A stretch of DNA of 64,000 nt from contig NZ_JAAVLX010000004.1 of NCBI RefSeq assembly GCF_013114825.1, positions 434,001 to 498,000 on the forward strand, given 5' to 3'. The stretch comes from Bradyrhizobium australiense. Its GTDB lineage: Bacteria > Pseudomonadota > Alphaproteobacteria > Rhizobiales > Xanthobacteraceae. Positions 8,300 to 18,409 of this stretch are shown piece after piece. Below the pieces are notes generated by a model that was not told the origin of the DNA, ran no database searches, and was given only the letters and a program-made list of their open reading frames with translations. The stretch's first letter is position 1; the number at the start of each line of letters is the position of its first letter. The position numbers and the translations under genes were made by a program.

Positions 8300-9763
8300 A
8301 TGGCCAAATCCACCCTCTCCTTCGTCTGCCAGAACTGCGGCGCGGCGTATAACCGCTGGCAGGGCAAGTGCGATTCCTGCGGCGAGTGGAACACGCTTGC
8401 CGAGGAAGACACGACCGGTGCAACGTCGATGCCGGTCTCGGTCCGCTCGCGGCGCAAGGGCCGGACGTTTGCGCTGGAATCGCTGACGGGCAAAAGCAAC
8501 GACGCCCCTCGCCTGCCCTCCGGGATGACCGAGCTCGACCGTGTCACCGGCGGCGGTTTTGTACGTGGCTCGGTGCTGTTGGTCGGGGGCGATCCCGGCA
8601 TTGGTAAATCGACGCTGCTCACGCAGGCTACCAGCATGCTGGCCCGGGCCGGGCATCGCGCGGTCTATATTTCAGGCGAAGAGGCCGTGGCGCAGGTGCG
8701 GCTGCGCGCCGAGCGGCTCGGATTGGCGGACGCGCCGGTGCAACTCGCCGCCGAAACCTCCGTCGAGGACATCGTCTCGACTTTGTCAGAGGGCGCGGTG
8801 CCGCGGCTGATCGTGATCGATTCGATCCAGACCATGTGGACCGACACCGTGGAATCAGCGCCGGGAACGGTGACGCAGGTCCGCGCCTCGGCACAGGCGC
8901 TCATTCGATTCGCCAAGAAAACCGGTGCTGCGATCATCCTGGTCGGGCACGTCACCAAGGACGGCCAGATCGCAGGTCCCCGCGTGGTCGAGCACATGGT
9001 CGACGCGGTGCTGTCGTTCGAGGGCGAAGGCTCGCAGCATTTCCGCATTTTGCGCGCGATGAAGAATCGTTTTGGCCCGACCGACGAAATCGGCGTGTTC
9101 GAGATGACGGGGCTAGGTCTTCGCGAGGTTTCCAACCCCTCCGAATTGTTCCTCTCTGAACGCGATCTGGGCAGCCCGGGAACGGCGGTTTTTGCCGGGA
9201 TCGAAGGCACCCGCCCCGTCCTGGTGGAATTGCAGGCATTGGTGGCGCCGACCACGCTCGGCACCCCCAGGCGGGCGGTGGTGGGTTGGGATCCGAGCCG
9301 GCTGTCGATGGTGCTGGCGGTGCTGGAGGCCCATTGCGGGGTCAAATTGTCCGGCTACGACGTCTATTTGAACGTGGCGGGGGGCTTGCGGATCCAGGAG
9401 CCCGCGGCTGATCTCGCGGCGGCCGCCGCCCTGGTATCGTCGTTGGTAAACGCGCCGTTACCAACAGACGCGGTCTATTTCGGCGAGATTTCGCTCTCCG
9501 GCGCGGTCCGGCCGGTGGCGCAGACCTCGGCCCGATTGAAAGAGGCCGCGAAGCTGGGCTTTGGCCGCGCGGTTCTGCCTGAATCGGCGCGCGGAGAGGT
9601 TGGCGGCGATGGTGGGCTTGCGCTGAACAGCATCGGCGGACTAACCAGCCTGGTGGCCGAAATCGCGGCGCGCGGCAGCCCGAGGGGCAACCGGGACACC
9701 AGTCGCGAGGGTGCGGCAGAGAAAAATGCCACACCGGCGCGATTCCGTCGTGAAAACAGCTAA
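8300..9763 (+). CDS. radA: DNA repair protein RadA
   Basis: 487-residue RadA, which drives branch migration in recombinational repair. All four parts are present: the N-terminal C4 zinc finger (Cys10, 13, 24, 27), the RecA-like ATPase with Walker A GGDPGIGKSTL, the RadA-specific KNRFGPTDEIGVFEM motif, and the C-terminal Lon-protease-like domain (from about residue 300). The last 40 residues are an Arg-rich tail beyond the family core. I placed the start at MAKSTLSFVCQ, the usual RadA N-terminus, rather than the upstream ATG at 8258. cvpA and purF follow on the same strand, a typical alphaproteobacterial order. Confidence 0.96.
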   Translation: MAKSTLSFVCQNCGAAYNRWQGKCDSCGEWNTLAEEDTTGATSMPVSVRSRRKGRTFALESLTGKSNDAPRLPSGMTELDRVTGGGFVRGSVLLVGGDPGIGKSTLLTQATSMLARAGHRAVYISGEEAVAQVRLRAERLGLADAPVQLAAETSVEDIVSTLSEGAVPRLIVIDSIQTMWTDTVESAPGTVTQVRASAQALIRFAKKTGAAIILVGHVTKDGQIAGPRVVEHMVDAVLSFEGEGSQHFRILRAMKNRFGPTDEIGVFEMTGLGLREVSNPSELFLSERDLGSPGTAVFAGIEGTRPVLVELQALVAPTTLGTPRRAVVGWDPSRLSMVLAVLEAHCGVKLSGYDVYLNVAGGLRIQEPAADLAAAAALVSSLVNAPLPTDAVYFGEISLSGAVRPVAQTSARLKEAAKLGFGRAVLPESARGEVGGDGGLALNSIGGLTSLVAEIAARGSPRGNRDTSREGAAEKNATPARFRRENS

Positions 9764-9928
9764 AGCGGCGTGACGCGCCGGGCCCTCGCCGCTATACAAC
9801 GCGCGCGAAAGGCGGGCGGGATGGCAGCATATCCGGCCTTGCGGGATACGCCGTCTGCCCTTCACTTGGGGTGACCCTGAGCCGCCGATTCGCTGTCTAA
9901 AGGACTTACGAGCGGACCTGACCAGCCG

Positions 9929-10558
9929 ATGCCGATAACGATACTCGATCTCGTCCTGCTCGGAGTGATGCTGATTTCGGGCCTGCTCGCCATGGTGCGC
10001 GGCTTCATGCGCGAAATCCTGTCGATCGCAGCCTGGGGCGCGGCGGCGCTGGTGACGCTGTATGCCTTCTCGAAGCTGCTGCCGACCGCCAAGGCCTATT
10101 TCAACAATGATACTGTGGCCTCCGTGGTGGTGGTGGCCGGCACCTTCATCGGCACTCTGATCGTGGTTTCCGTGATCACAGTGCGGATTTCGGACATGAT
10201 CCTGGATTCCCGGATCGGCGCGCTGGATCGCACGCTTGGATTCCTGTTTGGGTTGGGTCGTGGCCTTTTGATCGTAGTGGTCGCCTTCCTGTTCTTTAGC
10301 TGGCTGGTCCCGGACAAGCAGAGGCCGGACTGGATCACCGGTGCAAAATCCCGGGTGGTGCTGCAGGGAACCGGGGATTGGCTAATGTCGCTCTTGCCTG
10401 ACGATCCCGAGAACACCATCTTAAAGAGATTCAAGAAGAATAAACCGGAAGACGATCAAACTGACGCCGACCAGGCAGCGCCTGCGTCCGGCGATGGCTA
10501 CAGTAAACCTGCCCGCGACAGCCTTAAAAAGCTGATCGAGAAACCCGCGGGCCGCTAA
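9929..10558 (+). CDS. cvpA: CvpA family membrane protein
   Basis: 209-residue CvpA-type inner-membrane protein with four hydrophobic segments (about residues 4-22, 28-48, 62-84 and 104-128) and the family signature RGFMREILSIAAWGAAA in the first loop. The C-terminal third is charged and cytoplasmic. CvpA homologues are needed for colicin V production or for envelope homeostasis; the exact activity is not settled. It lies 165 bases after radA and only 23 bases before purF, the classical cvpA-purF linkage, so co-transcription with purF is likely. Confidence 0.92.
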   Translation: MPITILDLVLLGVMLISGLLAMVRGFMREILSIAAWGAAALVTLYAFSKLLPTAKAYFNNDTVASVVVVAGTFIGTLIVVSVITVRISDMILDSRIGALDRTLGFLFGLGRGLLIVVVAFLFFSWLVPDKQRPDWITGAKSRVVLQGTGDWLMSLLPDDPENTILKRFKKNKPEDDQTDADQAAPASGDGYSKPARDSLKKLIEKPAGR

Positions 10559-10581
10559 TTTCTGGCCAAAAAAGAGAGGCG

Positions 10582-12096
10582 ATGGACGCGATGCAAAACC
10601 CTTCCGATCCCGCCGGCCAACTCGATGTAAATCTTGGCATCGAGTTGCAGGACGATCTCGAAGGCGACACGCTACGCGAGGAATGCGGCGTGTTCGGCAT
10701 CTTCGGCCACCCCGAGGCCTCCGCCATCACGGCGCTGGGACTACACGCCCTCCAGCATCGCGGCCAGGAAGCCGCCGGGATCGTCTCCTTTGACGGCAGC
10801 CGTTTCCATTCCGAACGCCGCCTCGGCCTTGTCGGCGATACTTTCTCCCGCCGCGAAGTGATCGAGCGCCTGCCCGGCATTATGGCGGTCGGCCATGTCC
10901 GCTATTCCACGACCGGCGCCACCATCCTGCGCAACGTGCAGCCGCTGTTCGCCGAGCTCAATGCAGGCGGTTTCGCGGTCGGCCATAACGGCAATCTCAC
11001 CAACGGACTGACGCTGCGCCGCGAACTGGTGAAGAACGGCGCCATGATGCAGTCGACCACCGACACCGAAGTGATCCTGCATCTGGTCGCACAGTCCAAA
11101 CGCAGCCGTTTCATCGACCGTTTCATCGAGGCGTTGCGCGCGATCGAGGGCGCCTATTCGCTGGTGTCGCTCACCAACAAGAAGCTGGTTGGCGCCCGCG
11201 ATCCGCTCGGCATCCGACCGCTGGTGCTCGGCGATCTCGATGGCTGTCCGATCCTGACTTCGGAAACCTGCGCGCTCGACATGATCGGCGCCAAATATGT
11301 GCGCGACGTCGAGCCCGGCGAGATCGTCGTGTTCGACGAGGAAGGCGCCCATAGCCACAAGCCGTTTCCGCCAAAACCGCCGCGGCCCTGCATCTTCGAG
11401 TACATCTACTTCTCACGGCCGGATTCGATCGTCGGCGGCCGTTCTGTCTATGAGGTCCGAAAGGCCTTCGGCGCGCAGCTTGCCCGCGAAAGCCATGTCG
11501 AAGTCGACGTCGTGGTGCCGGTGCCGGACTCTGGCGTGCCTGCCGCCGTCGGTTACAGCCAGCATTCCGGCGTGCCGTTCGAACTCGGCATCATCCGCAA
11601 CCACTATGTCGGCCGCACCTTCATCCAGCCGACGCAAAGCGTGCGCGAACTCGGCGTCCGCATGAAGCATTCTGCCAACCGCGCCGCGATCGAAGGCAAG
11701 CGGATCATCCTGATCGACGACTCGCTGGTGCGCGGCACCACATCGAAGAAGATCGTGCGCATGATGCGCGATGCCGGCGCGCGCGAAGTCCACTTCAGGC
11801 TCGCTTCGCCGCCGATCCTGTATCCCGATTATTACGGCATCGATCTGCCGGACCGCGGCGGACTTCTCGCCGCCACCCATACGCTGGAAGAGATGCGCGA
11901 CATCATCGGCGCGGATTCGCTGGCGTTCCTGTCGATCGACGGCATGTACCGCGCGATGGGCGAACCGGGCCGCGATCCCGCCAATCCGAAATTCTCCGAC
12001 CATTGCTTCACGGGTGCCTATCCGACCCACCTTACCGACCAGACCCAGGTCGAGCCGCAGCCGCGGCAATTGTCGCTGCTGGCGGAAGCGAGCTGA
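10582..12096 (+). CDS. purF: Amidophosphoribosyltransferase
   Basis: 504-residue PurF, which makes 5-phosphoribosylamine from PRPP and glutamine, the first committed step of purine synthesis. The N-terminal nucleophile cysteine is Cys35 in LREECGVFGIFG, so a 34-residue propeptide would be removed. The glutaminase domain contains the GHNGNLTN motif. The phosphoribosyltransferase domain has the PRPP loop IILIDDSLVRGTTSKKIV. The PurF family length is normal for the type with a propeptide. An AGAGAGGCG ribosome binding site precedes the ATG. A perfect hairpin lies seven bases after the stop codon. Confidence 0.97.
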   Translation: MDAMQNPSDPAGQLDVNLGIELQDDLEGDTLREECGVFGIFGHPEASAITALGLHALQHRGQEAAGIVSFDGSRFHSERRLGLVGDTFSRREVIERLPGIMAVGHVRYSTTGATILRNVQPLFAELNAGGFAVGHNGNLTNGLTLRRELVKNGAMMQSTTDTEVILHLVAQSKRSRFIDRFIEALRAIEGAYSLVSLTNKKLVGARDPLGIRPLVLGDLDGCPILTSETCALDMIGAKYVRDVEPGEIVVFDEEGAHSHKPFPPKPPRPCIFEYIYFSRPDSIVGGRSVYEVRKAFGAQLARESHVEVDVVVPVPDSGVPAAVGYSQHSGVPFELGIIRNHYVGRTFIQPTQSVRELGVRMKHSANRAAIEGKRIILIDDSLVRGTTSKKIVRMMRDAGAREVHFRLASPPILYPDYYGIDLPDRGGLLAATHTLEEMRDIIGADSLAFLSIDGMYRAMGEPGRDPANPKFSDHCFTGAYPTHLTDQTQVEPQPRQLSLLAEAS

Positions 12097-12102
12097 GTTT
12101 GT

Positions 12103-12124
12103 CGTCCCTGCGAAAGCAGGGACG
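12103..12124. repeat. Perfect 9-bp hairpin with GAAA loop, purF 3' end
   Basis: CGTCCCTGC-GAAA-GCAGGGACG forms a perfect 9-bp stem with a GNRA-type tetraloop. This short palindrome resembles a common dispersed intergenic motif in Bradyrhizobium genomes (from memory, not searched). It may also stabilise or terminate the purF mRNA. Confidence 0.65.
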
Positions 12125-12229
12125 CATAGCCACCGGCCTTCGTTTTTCGAAGACCAATAGCTACGAGCACCTGCCGCCATTATAACCTTCATGGCGTATG
12201 TAGGACGACGATTTGCTAGAGTCCATTCA

Positions 12230-12970
12230 ATGACCAAACCCCTCGCCTCACGCATCGCGCTCGTGACTGGCGCCTCGCGCGGCATCGGCTACGCCACGGC
12301 GCGCGCGCTCGCCCGCGCCGGCGCGCACATCGTTGCTGTCGCACGCACGCAAGGCGGCCTTGAGGAGCTCGACGACGAGATCAGGAAGGACGGCGGCAGC
12401 GCCACGTTGGTGCCACTCAACCTAACCGATTTCGACGGCATCGCGCGGCTCGGCGCAGCGCTGCATGAGCGTCACGGCAAGCTCGACATTCTCGTCGGCA
12501 ATGCCGGCGTCGCCGGTCCCTCCTCGCCGCTTGGGCATATCGAGCTGAAACCGTGGAATGATGTGTTCGCGGTGAACGTCACCGCGAACTTCCAGCTCAT
12601 CCGCTGCATGGACCCGTTGCTCAAGGTCTCGGACGCAGGCCGCGCCGTGTTCGTGACATCGGGCGTTGCCAGCAAGGCGAATGCCTATCAGGCCCCCTAC
12701 GCGGCCTCGAAGGCCGCGCTGGACACGCTGGTGCGCTCGTGGGCCAACGAAACCGTGAGCACGAAACTGCGCGTCAATCTGTTCAGCCCCGGCCCGATCC
12801 GCACCCGCATGCGCGCCAGCGTATTTCCCGGCGAAGACCCGATGACGCTGGATACGCCGGAGCAGGCGGCGGAATTCATCGTGCCGATGTGCACGCCGGA
12901 ATGGACCGAGACGGGCAAACTCTATGACTACAAGGCCCGCACGCTGATGAGCTTTCATCCGCCGGCTTGA
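12230..12970 (+). CDS. SDR family oxidoreductase
   Basis: 246-residue classical short-chain dehydrogenase/reductase. The NAD(P) binding motif is VTGASRGIGYATA, the NAG motif is VGNAGVAG, and the active-site Ser/Tyr/Lys are in VFVTSGVAS and YQAPYAASKAALD (YxxxK). The Rossmann fold fills the protein, and a cytosolic NADPH-dependent reductase is likely; the substrate is unknown. I chose the ATG at 12230 (MTKPLASRIAL) because the domain begins there; the upstream ATG at 12191 would add an unrelated Arg-rich stretch. It follows purF on the same strand after a hairpin and may have its own promoter. Confidence 0.88.
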   Translation: MTKPLASRIALVTGASRGIGYATARALARAGAHIVAVARTQGGLEELDDEIRKDGGSATLVPLNLTDFDGIARLGAALHERHGKLDILVGNAGVAGPSSPLGHIELKPWNDVFAVNVTANFQLIRCMDPLLKVSDAGRAVFVTSGVASKANAYQAPYAASKAALDTLVRSWANETVSTKLRVNLFSPGPIRTRMRASVFPGEDPMTLDTPEQAAEFIVPMCTPEWTETGKLYDYKARTLMSFHPPA

Positions 12971-12985
12971 GCATCCTACGAACCG

Positions 12986-13058
12986 TGCGAGCGCAGCGAA
13001 GCAATCCATTTTGCCGCTTGTTGAGACATGGATCGCTTCGTCGCTTTCGCTTCTCGCA
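12986..13058. repeat. Bradyrhizobium-type intergenic inverted repeat
   Basis: Imperfect palindrome between the SDR and NHL genes: TGCGAG...CGAAGCAATCCAT on the left and ATGGATCGCTTCG...CTCGCA on the right, with a central loop of about 20 bases. This 'gcgaagcaatcca' motif is one I recognise as dispersed in Bradyrhizobium and Rhodopseudomonas intergenic DNA, though no search was possible. Confidence 0.65.
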
Positions 13059-13154
13059 ATGACGGCGTCAAACCGTTGACTCCCCGACCGCTGCACGATT
13101 GACTGCTTTCCCAAGCGGGAGAAACCCGCCAAGAAAAATCATCGGGAGGCCTTC

Positions 13155-14291
13155 ATGACGCCGACGCGCAAACGCGCCCGCCGAAATCTCTCCAAAGCCA
13201 TTGCTGTCTGCTTCACCGCCGTAGTGCTAATTGCGGCGCCGGATTCCTCGCGGGCCGGCGACATTCGCACCTTCGCAGTCGATGCATCCTGGCCAAAGCC
13301 GCTGCCGAACAACTGGATCCTCGGCCAGGTCGGCGGCATCACCGTCGATGCGCAGGGCCACATCTGGGTGATCCATCGCCCGCGCTCGCTGACTGACGAC
13401 GAAAAAGGCGCGACGCTGAACCCGCCGCGGTCGAAATGCTGCGTCCCGGCGCCGCCGGTGCTCGAGTTTGACGCCGAGGGCAATCTCTTGCGCTCCTGGG
13501 GCGGCCCCGGCGACGGCTACGAATGGGTCGGCCGCGAGCATGGCATCGAAGTGGACGAGAAAGGCTTTGTGTGGGTCGGCGGCAACGCCGACAACGACAA
13601 TGCGATCCTGAAATTCACCCTAGACGGCAAGTTCGTGATGCAGATCGGCAAGATCGCGCCGAGCAAGGGGTCCAACGATACGACACAGCTTGGCAAGCCC
13701 GCCGAGACCGCGATCGACAAGGACGCCAACGAAATCTTCGTTGCCGACGGCTATGGCAATCGCCGCATCATCGTGTTCGATACCACGACCGGCGCCTACA
13801 AGCGGCACTGGGGCGCCTACGGCAAGCCGCCGAGCGACGAAAAGCAACCGCTCTACGATCCCAACGGACCGGCCCCGCAGCAATTCGCCAACCCCGTGCA
13901 TTGCGTGAAGCTCGCCAACGACGGGTTGCTCTATGTCTGCGATCGCATCAACAACCGCATCCAGGTGTTCAGGAAAGATGGAACCTTCGTTAAGGAATGG
14001 TTCTACGAAAAGAATACGCGGGGCAACGGCGCGGTCTGGGACATCGCGATCTGGCCCGACCCGAAGCAGACTTATTTGTTGAGCGCCGACGGCGAGAACA
14101 ACGAAATACGGGTGCTGAAACGCGACGACGGTACCGTGGTCGGCAGTTTTGGCCGCAGCGGCCGCAATGCGGGGCAGTTCCACTGGGTTCACGCGATGGC
14201 GGTGGATGCCAAGGGCAACGTCTATACGGCCGAAGTTGATACCGGAAAGCGGATCCAGAAGTTCAAATTGACTTCGAACGCGCTACGATAG
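13155..14291 (+). CDS. Secreted NHL-repeat six-bladed beta-propeller protein
   Basis: 378-residue exported protein: an Arg/Lys-rich signal peptide (cleavage near residue 35, SRAGD) precedes repeated NHL blades. Each blade ends in a pattern such as ITVDAQGHIWVI, IEVDEKGFVWVGG, FVADGYGNRRIIVFD, LLYVCDRINNRIQVF and MAVDAKGNVYTAE. It resembles the lyase half of peptidylglycine amidating enzymes and other NHL propellers, but catalytic assignment is not justified. It lies directly upstream of a LivK-type receptor gene (97 bases), so the two may be co-expressed. A GGGAGG ribosome binding site supports the start. Confidence 0.84.
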   Translation: MTPTRKRARRNLSKAIAVCFTAVVLIAAPDSSRAGDIRTFAVDASWPKPLPNNWILGQVGGITVDAQGHIWVIHRPRSLTDDEKGATLNPPRSKCCVPAPPVLEFDAEGNLLRSWGGPGDGYEWVGREHGIEVDEKGFVWVGGNADNDNAILKFTLDGKFVMQIGKIAPSKGSNDTTQLGKPAETAIDKDANEIFVADGYGNRRIIVFDTTTGAYKRHWGAYGKPPSDEKQPLYDPNGPAPQQFANPVHCVKLANDGLLYVCDRINNRIQVFRKDGTFVKEWFYEKNTRGNGAVWDIAIWPDPKQTYLLSADGENNEIRVLKRDDGTVVGSFGRSGRNAGQFHWVHAMAVDAKGNVYTAEVDTGKRIQKFKLTSNALR

Positions 14292-14388
14292 GCGCATTGC
14301 AAAACCATCCCGGGCTGGGAAGATCGCCGGGAAATGCCGGGCCGGATGACGCAGAAATCCGCCCGGCATCAACCGATGGAGGAAACAA

Positions 14389-15615
14389 ATGAAAACTAAA
14401 CTTGTGCGGAATTCCGCCGCGTTGATCGTGCTTGCGAGCTTGTGTCTCGCAGGCCCTGCCTTCGCCCAGGACAAGACCGTCAAGATCGGCGTGCTCAACG
14501 ACATGTCGAGTCTCTATGCCGACATCGGCGGACCAAACTCGGTGGTTGCGGTCAAGATGGCGGTCGAGGATTCCGGCCTCACCAAAAAGGGCTGGAAGAT
14601 CGACGTCGTGAGCGGCGATCACCAGAACAAGCCCGATGTCGGCGTGAACCTCGCGCGGCAATGGATCGACAACGATAAGGTCGATGCGATCGCGGATACG
14701 CCGAATTCCGGTGTCGCTCTCGCCGTCAGCAATCTCGTCAAGGAAAAGAACGCAGTGCTGCTGAACTCCGGTGCGGCGACCGCCGATCTCACCGGCAAGG
14801 CCTGCACGCCGAACACGATCTCCTTCACCTATGATACCTACATGCTGGCGACCGGCACCGGCAAGGCGCTGACCAAGGCGGGCGGCGATAGCTGGTTCTT
14901 CCTGACCGCCGACTATGCCTTCGGTCACGCGCTCGAGCGCGACACGTCGGCTGTCGTGACCGCCAACGGCGGCAAGGTGCTCGGCGGCGTGAAGCATCCG
15001 CTGAACACGTCGGACTTCTCGTCCTTTCTGCTGCAGGCGCAGGCGTCCAAGGCCAAGGTCGTCGGCCTTGCCAATGCCGGTGGCGACACCACCAACTCGA
15101 TCAAGCAGGCCTCCGAATTCGGCATCGTCGCGGCCGGCCAGAAGCTCGCCGCGCTCCTCCTGTTCATCAACGACGTGCACTCGCTCGGGCTGAAAACCGC
15201 GCAGGGCCTGACGTTCACGGAATCCTTCTACTGGGACATGAACGACCAGACGCGCGCCTGGTCGAAGCGGTTTTCAGCACTTGCCAATAAGAACGCGATG
15301 CCCTCGATGACGCAGGCCGGCAACTACGCCATGGTGCTGCATTATCTGAAGGCGATGGAAGCGCTCGGCGGCAATCCGCATGACGGCGCCAAGGTGGTCG
15401 CCAAGATGAAGGAATTGCCGACCGACGATCCGCTGTTCGGCAAAGGCCCGCTGCGTGCCGACGGACGCCGCCTCATTCCGGCCTATCTGTTCGAGGTGAA
15501 GAAGCCGGAAGAGTCGAAGGGACCGTGGGATTATTACAAACAGATCGCCACGATTTCGGCAGAAGACGCCGCCAAGCCGCTGGAAGCCAGCGAGTGTCCG
15601 CTGGTGAAGAAGTGA
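14389..15615 (+). CDS. Branched-chain amino-acid-type ABC transporter substrate-binding protein (orphan)
   Basis: 408-residue periplasmic receptor of the LivK/Leu-Ile-Val-binding family. It has a signal peptide ending at AFAQ and the typical mature start DKTVKIGVLNDMSSLYADIG. It is a close paralogue of the receptor at 32442-33659: long blocks such as YAFGHALERDT, KQASEFGIVA, DVHSLGLK and KMKELPTDD are shared. No permease or ATPase genes are adjacent, so it either uses the distant liv system or works as a stand-alone receptor. A GGAGGAA ribosome binding site precedes the ATG. It follows the NHL propeller gene. Confidence 0.9.
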   Translation: MKTKLVRNSAALIVLASLCLAGPAFAQDKTVKIGVLNDMSSLYADIGGPNSVVAVKMAVEDSGLTKKGWKIDVVSGDHQNKPDVGVNLARQWIDNDKVDAIADTPNSGVALAVSNLVKEKNAVLLNSGAATADLTGKACTPNTISFTYDTYMLATGTGKALTKAGGDSWFFLTADYAFGHALERDTSAVVTANGGKVLGGVKHPLNTSDFSSFLLQAQASKAKVVGLANAGGDTTNSIKQASEFGIVAAGQKLAALLLFINDVHSLGLKTAQGLTFTESFYWDMNDQTRAWSKRFSALANKNAMPSMTQAGNYAMVLHYLKAMEALGGNPHDGAKVVAKMKELPTDDPLFGKGPLRADGRRLIPAYLFEVKKPEESKGPWDYYKQIATISAEDAAKPLEASECPLVKK

Positions 15616-15630
15616 CGGCGTAGTCGCGCC

Positions 15631-15721
15631 GTAGGGTGGGCAGAGGCGCTCTCGCGCCGTGTCCACCATCTATCCCGGTTATAACTCCAGTGGTGGGCAC
15701 GCTTACGTTTGCCCACCCTAC
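15631..15721. repeat. Intergenic repeat with 12-bp terminal inverted repeats
   Basis: Perfect 12-bp inverted repeats GTAGGGTGGGCA (15631-15642) and TGCCCACCCTAC (15710-15721) enclose a GC-rich core with a further CACCA/TGGTG arm pair. It fills the gap between the convergent receptor and MFS genes. The GTAGGGTGGGCA motif is one I recognise as a dispersed Bradyrhizobium intergenic repeat and may also act as a bidirectional terminator. Confidence 0.7.
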
Positions 15722-15724
15722 AAT

Positions 15725-16975
15725 TCAGCGCTTCTTGCCCGCCAGCGTCCGCCACGCAATCACCAGCCCCAATCCCAGCAACGCTGCCGCCAACAGAAAC
15801 GGTGCGCCCGGCATTTTCACCGGCGCCTGATCGCTGATGAAATAGGCGAACGTCAGCGTAAATAGAAATGGTCCCGCCATCTGGGCGATGCTGTTGACGC
15901 TGTTGGTCGCGCCCTGCAACTGGCCCTGCTGATCCGGCGCAACTAGTTGCGTCGTCAGTGCCTGGACCGCCGCCCCCGCCACGCCCCACAGCGCCATCAC
16001 GGGAATGCCGATCCAGAACAGTGGTCCGGTCGGAGCCGCACCATAGATGAAGAATCCCAGCGCTCCGCAGGCGAGCCCGAGCAGCAGCGCCCGGCGCTCG
16101 CCGAGGCGCGTGACGATCGGCCCGACGCCGGCACCCTGTACCACCATGGCGCAGACGCCGACCAACGCCAGCGTGAGACCTACCGTCTTCGTATCCCAAC
16201 CATAGCGGTAGGTGGCGTAGAGCACGAAGGTGGACGGCAGCACCACATGCGCGACCTGGCCGAAGAAATTCGCCAGCGACAGGCCAGCGAGAATCCGGTT
16301 CGAGCGCAACAGATGCAATGCGCCGATCGGGCTGGCGCTTTTCCAGTGAAACGGTGCGCGCCGCTCCCGCGGCAACGACTCGGGCAGAATCAGCCAGCCG
16401 TACAGCGCGTTCGCAAAGCTCAAACCCGCAGCGACCCAGAATGGCAAGCGTGGATCCATGCCGCCAAGCAGGCCGCCGATGGCGGGGCCCAGAATGAAGC
16501 CGGCGCCGAACGCCGCGCCGATCTTGCCGAACACCGCGGCGCGCCGTTCCGGCGGCGTCACGTCGGCGATATAGGCAAAGGCCGTGGAAATGCTCGCCGA
16601 GGTGATGCCCGAGATCACCCGCCCGATGAACAGCCAGGTCAGCGACGGCGCCAGCGCCATCAACACGTAATCCAGCGCCAGCCCGAAATTCGACAGCAGT
16701 ACCACCGGCCGCCGGCCGAACCGGTCCGAGAGCGCCCCGAGGATCGGCGAGAACAAAAACTGCATCAGCGCCCAGGCGGTACCGAACAAGCCAAAGATCC
16801 GCGCGGCCGTAGCCGTGTCGTTATCGACAAAGCTCTCCACGAGCTTGGGCAGGATCGGCAGGATCAGGCCGAGCGCGAGCATGTCGAGCAAAATGGTGAC
16901 GAAGATAAAGGCCGCTGCGCCGCTGCGCACCGGCGGCCTATCGTCGGCAACGGCGGCGGACGCCTGTTCGCTCAT
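15725..16975 (-). CDS. MFS transporter, TCR/Tet-like family
   Basis: 416-residue major facilitator with twelve hydrophobic segments. The motif A loop between helices 2 and 3 is [19 protein letters not shown], as in TetA-like drug:proton antiporters, and the helix 5 region has [19 protein letters not shown], the antiporter motif C. It probably exports small hydrophobic compounds; the substrate is unknown. Its ATG overlaps the stop codon of der by four bases (ATGA), so it is translationally coupled as the last gene of the TPR-lipoprotein-der operon. Similarity to TetA does not prove tetracycline resistance. Confidence 0.87.
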   Translation of the reverse strand: MSEQASAAVADDRPPVRSGAAAFIFVTILLDMLALGLILPILPKLVESFVDNDTATAARIFGLFGTAWALMQFLFSPILGALSDRFGRRPVVLLSNFGLALDYVLMALAPSLTWLFIGRVISGITSASISTAFAYIADVTPPERRAAVFGKIGAAFGAGFILGPAIGGLLGGMDPRLPFWVAAGLSFANALYGWLILPESLPRERRAPFHWKSASPIGALHLLRSNRILAGLSLANFFGQVAHVVLPSTFVLYATYRYGWDTKTVGLTLALVGVCAMVVQGAGVGPIVTRLGERRALLLGLACGALGFFIYGAAPTGPLFWIGIPVMALWGVAGAAVQALTTQLVAPDQQGQLQGATNSVNSIAQMAGPFLFTLTFAYFISDQAPVKMPGAPFLLAAALLGLGLVIAWRTLAGKKR

Positions 16976-18354
16976 GACGGGCGCTTGCGCTTGTGCGCGA
17001 ACGGGTTGGCCTTTTCGCGCAGCGTGATGCGTATCGGCGTGCCCGGCAGATCAAAAGCCTCGCGCAGGCTGTTGGTGAGATAGCGCAAGTAGGATTGCGG
17101 CACGGCGTCCGCGCGCGAGCAGAACAGCACGAAACTCGGCGGACGCCCCTTGGTCTGGGTTATGTAATTCAGCTTCAGCCGGCGGCCGGACACCGCGGGC
17201 GGCGGATTGGCGTCGACTGCCTGCTCGAACCAGCGATTGAGCGCGGCCGTCGGCACGCGCTTATTCCAGACTGCGTAGGCGTCCTGGATTGCAGTCATCA
17301 GGCGATCGATGCCCTCGCCCATCAAGCCGGACACGGCGACGATGGGGGCACCCTTCACCTGCGGCAGCCAGTGATCGGCATCGCTGCGCAGCGCCGAAAT
17401 CAGGTGGGGCTTGCGCTCCATCAAATCCCATTTGTTGACCGCGAGCACGATCGCCCGCCCCTCCCGCTCGATCAAATCGGCAATACGCAGATCCTGTTCC
17501 TCGAACCGGTTCTGCGCATCCATCATCATCACGACGACTTCGGCAAAGCGCACCGCGCGTAGCGCGTCCGCCACCGACAATTTTTCCAGCTTCTCCTCGA
17601 TCCGCGACCGCCGCCTTAAGCCAGCGGTGTCGAACACGCGAAAGCCGCGTCCCTGCCAGGTGATCTCTACGGCAATGGAGTCGCGCGTGGTACCCGCCTC
17701 CGCACTGGTCAGCAGCCGCTCCTCGCCCAGCAAATGATTGATCAGAGTTGACTTGCCGGCATTGGGACGGCCGACGATGGCGACGCGGATCGGACGCTGG
17801 GCGATATCCTCGTCGGATATGATGTCGTCGTCGTCGAACTCTTCCCGCTCTTCCGCTGGCTCCGGCATCAGTGCGGCAAGCGCGTCGTAGAGATCGCTCA
17901 TGCCCTCGCCATGCTCGGCCGAAATCTGCACGGGATCGCCGAGCCCCAGCGCGTAGGATTCCATCGCGCCGATTTCGCCGTGCTTGCCCTCGCTCTTGTT
18001 GGCGACCAGCACCACCGGCTTGTTGGCGCGGCGCGCGAAATCGGCAAAGGCGCGATCGTTCGGCGTCAGGCCCGCACGGGCGTCGATCACGAACATCAGC
18101 GCATCGGCCAGGCCGATCGCGGCTTCGGTCTGCTCCTGCATCCGCGCCGTGAGCGAGCCCTTGGCGCCCTCGTCGAGGCCTGCGGTGTCGATCACGGTGA
18201 ATTCGAGATCGCCGAGACGTGCGCTTCCCTCGCGGCGGTCGCGGGTGACGCCGGGCTCGTCATCCACCAGCGCGAGCTTCTGCCCGACCAGCCGGTTGAA
18301 CAGCGTCGACTTGCCGACGTTAGGCCGGCCGATGATGGCGATCGTAAAGAACAT
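16972..18354 (-). CDS. der: Ribosome biogenesis GTPase Der (EngA)
   Basis: 460-residue Der with its unique tandem G domains and a C-terminal KH-like domain. The two P-loops are [14 protein letters not shown] (about residues 8-21) and [14 protein letters not shown] (about 195). NKxD motifs appear as ANKSEG in the first domain (a degenerate form) and VNKWDLME in the second. A short acidic linker ([10 protein letters not shown]) separates them. Der is needed for 50S subunit assembly. It sits downstream of the TPR and lipoprotein genes, the position it has after yfgM-bamB in E. coli, and its stop overlaps the next gene's start. Confidence 0.96.
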   Translation of the reverse strand: MFFTIAIIGRPNVGKSTLFNRLVGQKLALVDDEPGVTRDRREGSARLGDLEFTVIDTAGLDEGAKGSLTARMQEQTEAAIGLADALMFVIDARAGLTPNDRAFADFARRANKPVVLVANKSEGKHGEIGAMESYALGLGDPVQISAEHGEGMSDLYDALAALMPEPAEEREEFDDDDIISDEDIAQRPIRVAIVGRPNAGKSTLINHLLGEERLLTSAEAGTTRDSIAVEITWQGRGFRVFDTAGLRRRSRIEEKLEKLSVADALRAVRFAEVVVMMMDAQNRFEEQDLRIADLIEREGRAIVLAVNKWDLMERKPHLISALRSDADHWLPQVKGAPIVAVSGLMGEGIDRLMTAIQDAYAVWNKRVPTAALNRWFEQAVDANPPPAVSGRRLKLNYITQTKGRPPSFVLFCSRADAVPQSYLRYLTNSLREAFDLPGTPIRITLREKANPFAHKRKRPS

Positions 18355-18409
18355 AAATGATCCAAACGCCCTTTTTTGAAGAGCGTGTCAATCGAACGAA
18401 AACAACAAA

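Noticed and set aside
8158..8637. Upstream extension of the exported hydrolase open frame
   Set aside because: Overlaps radA antisense; signal peptide and ribosome binding site fix the start at 8157.
11413..12285. 290-residue frame antisense to purF
   Set aside because: purF is certain; the antisense has no recognisable motif.
14263..15180. 305-residue frame antisense to the LivK-type receptor
   Set aside because: Antisense shadow; the receptor on the other strand has a signal peptide and family motifs.
15947..17083. 378-residue frame opposite the MFS gene
   Set aside because: Gln/Arg-rich shadow of the MFS gene.
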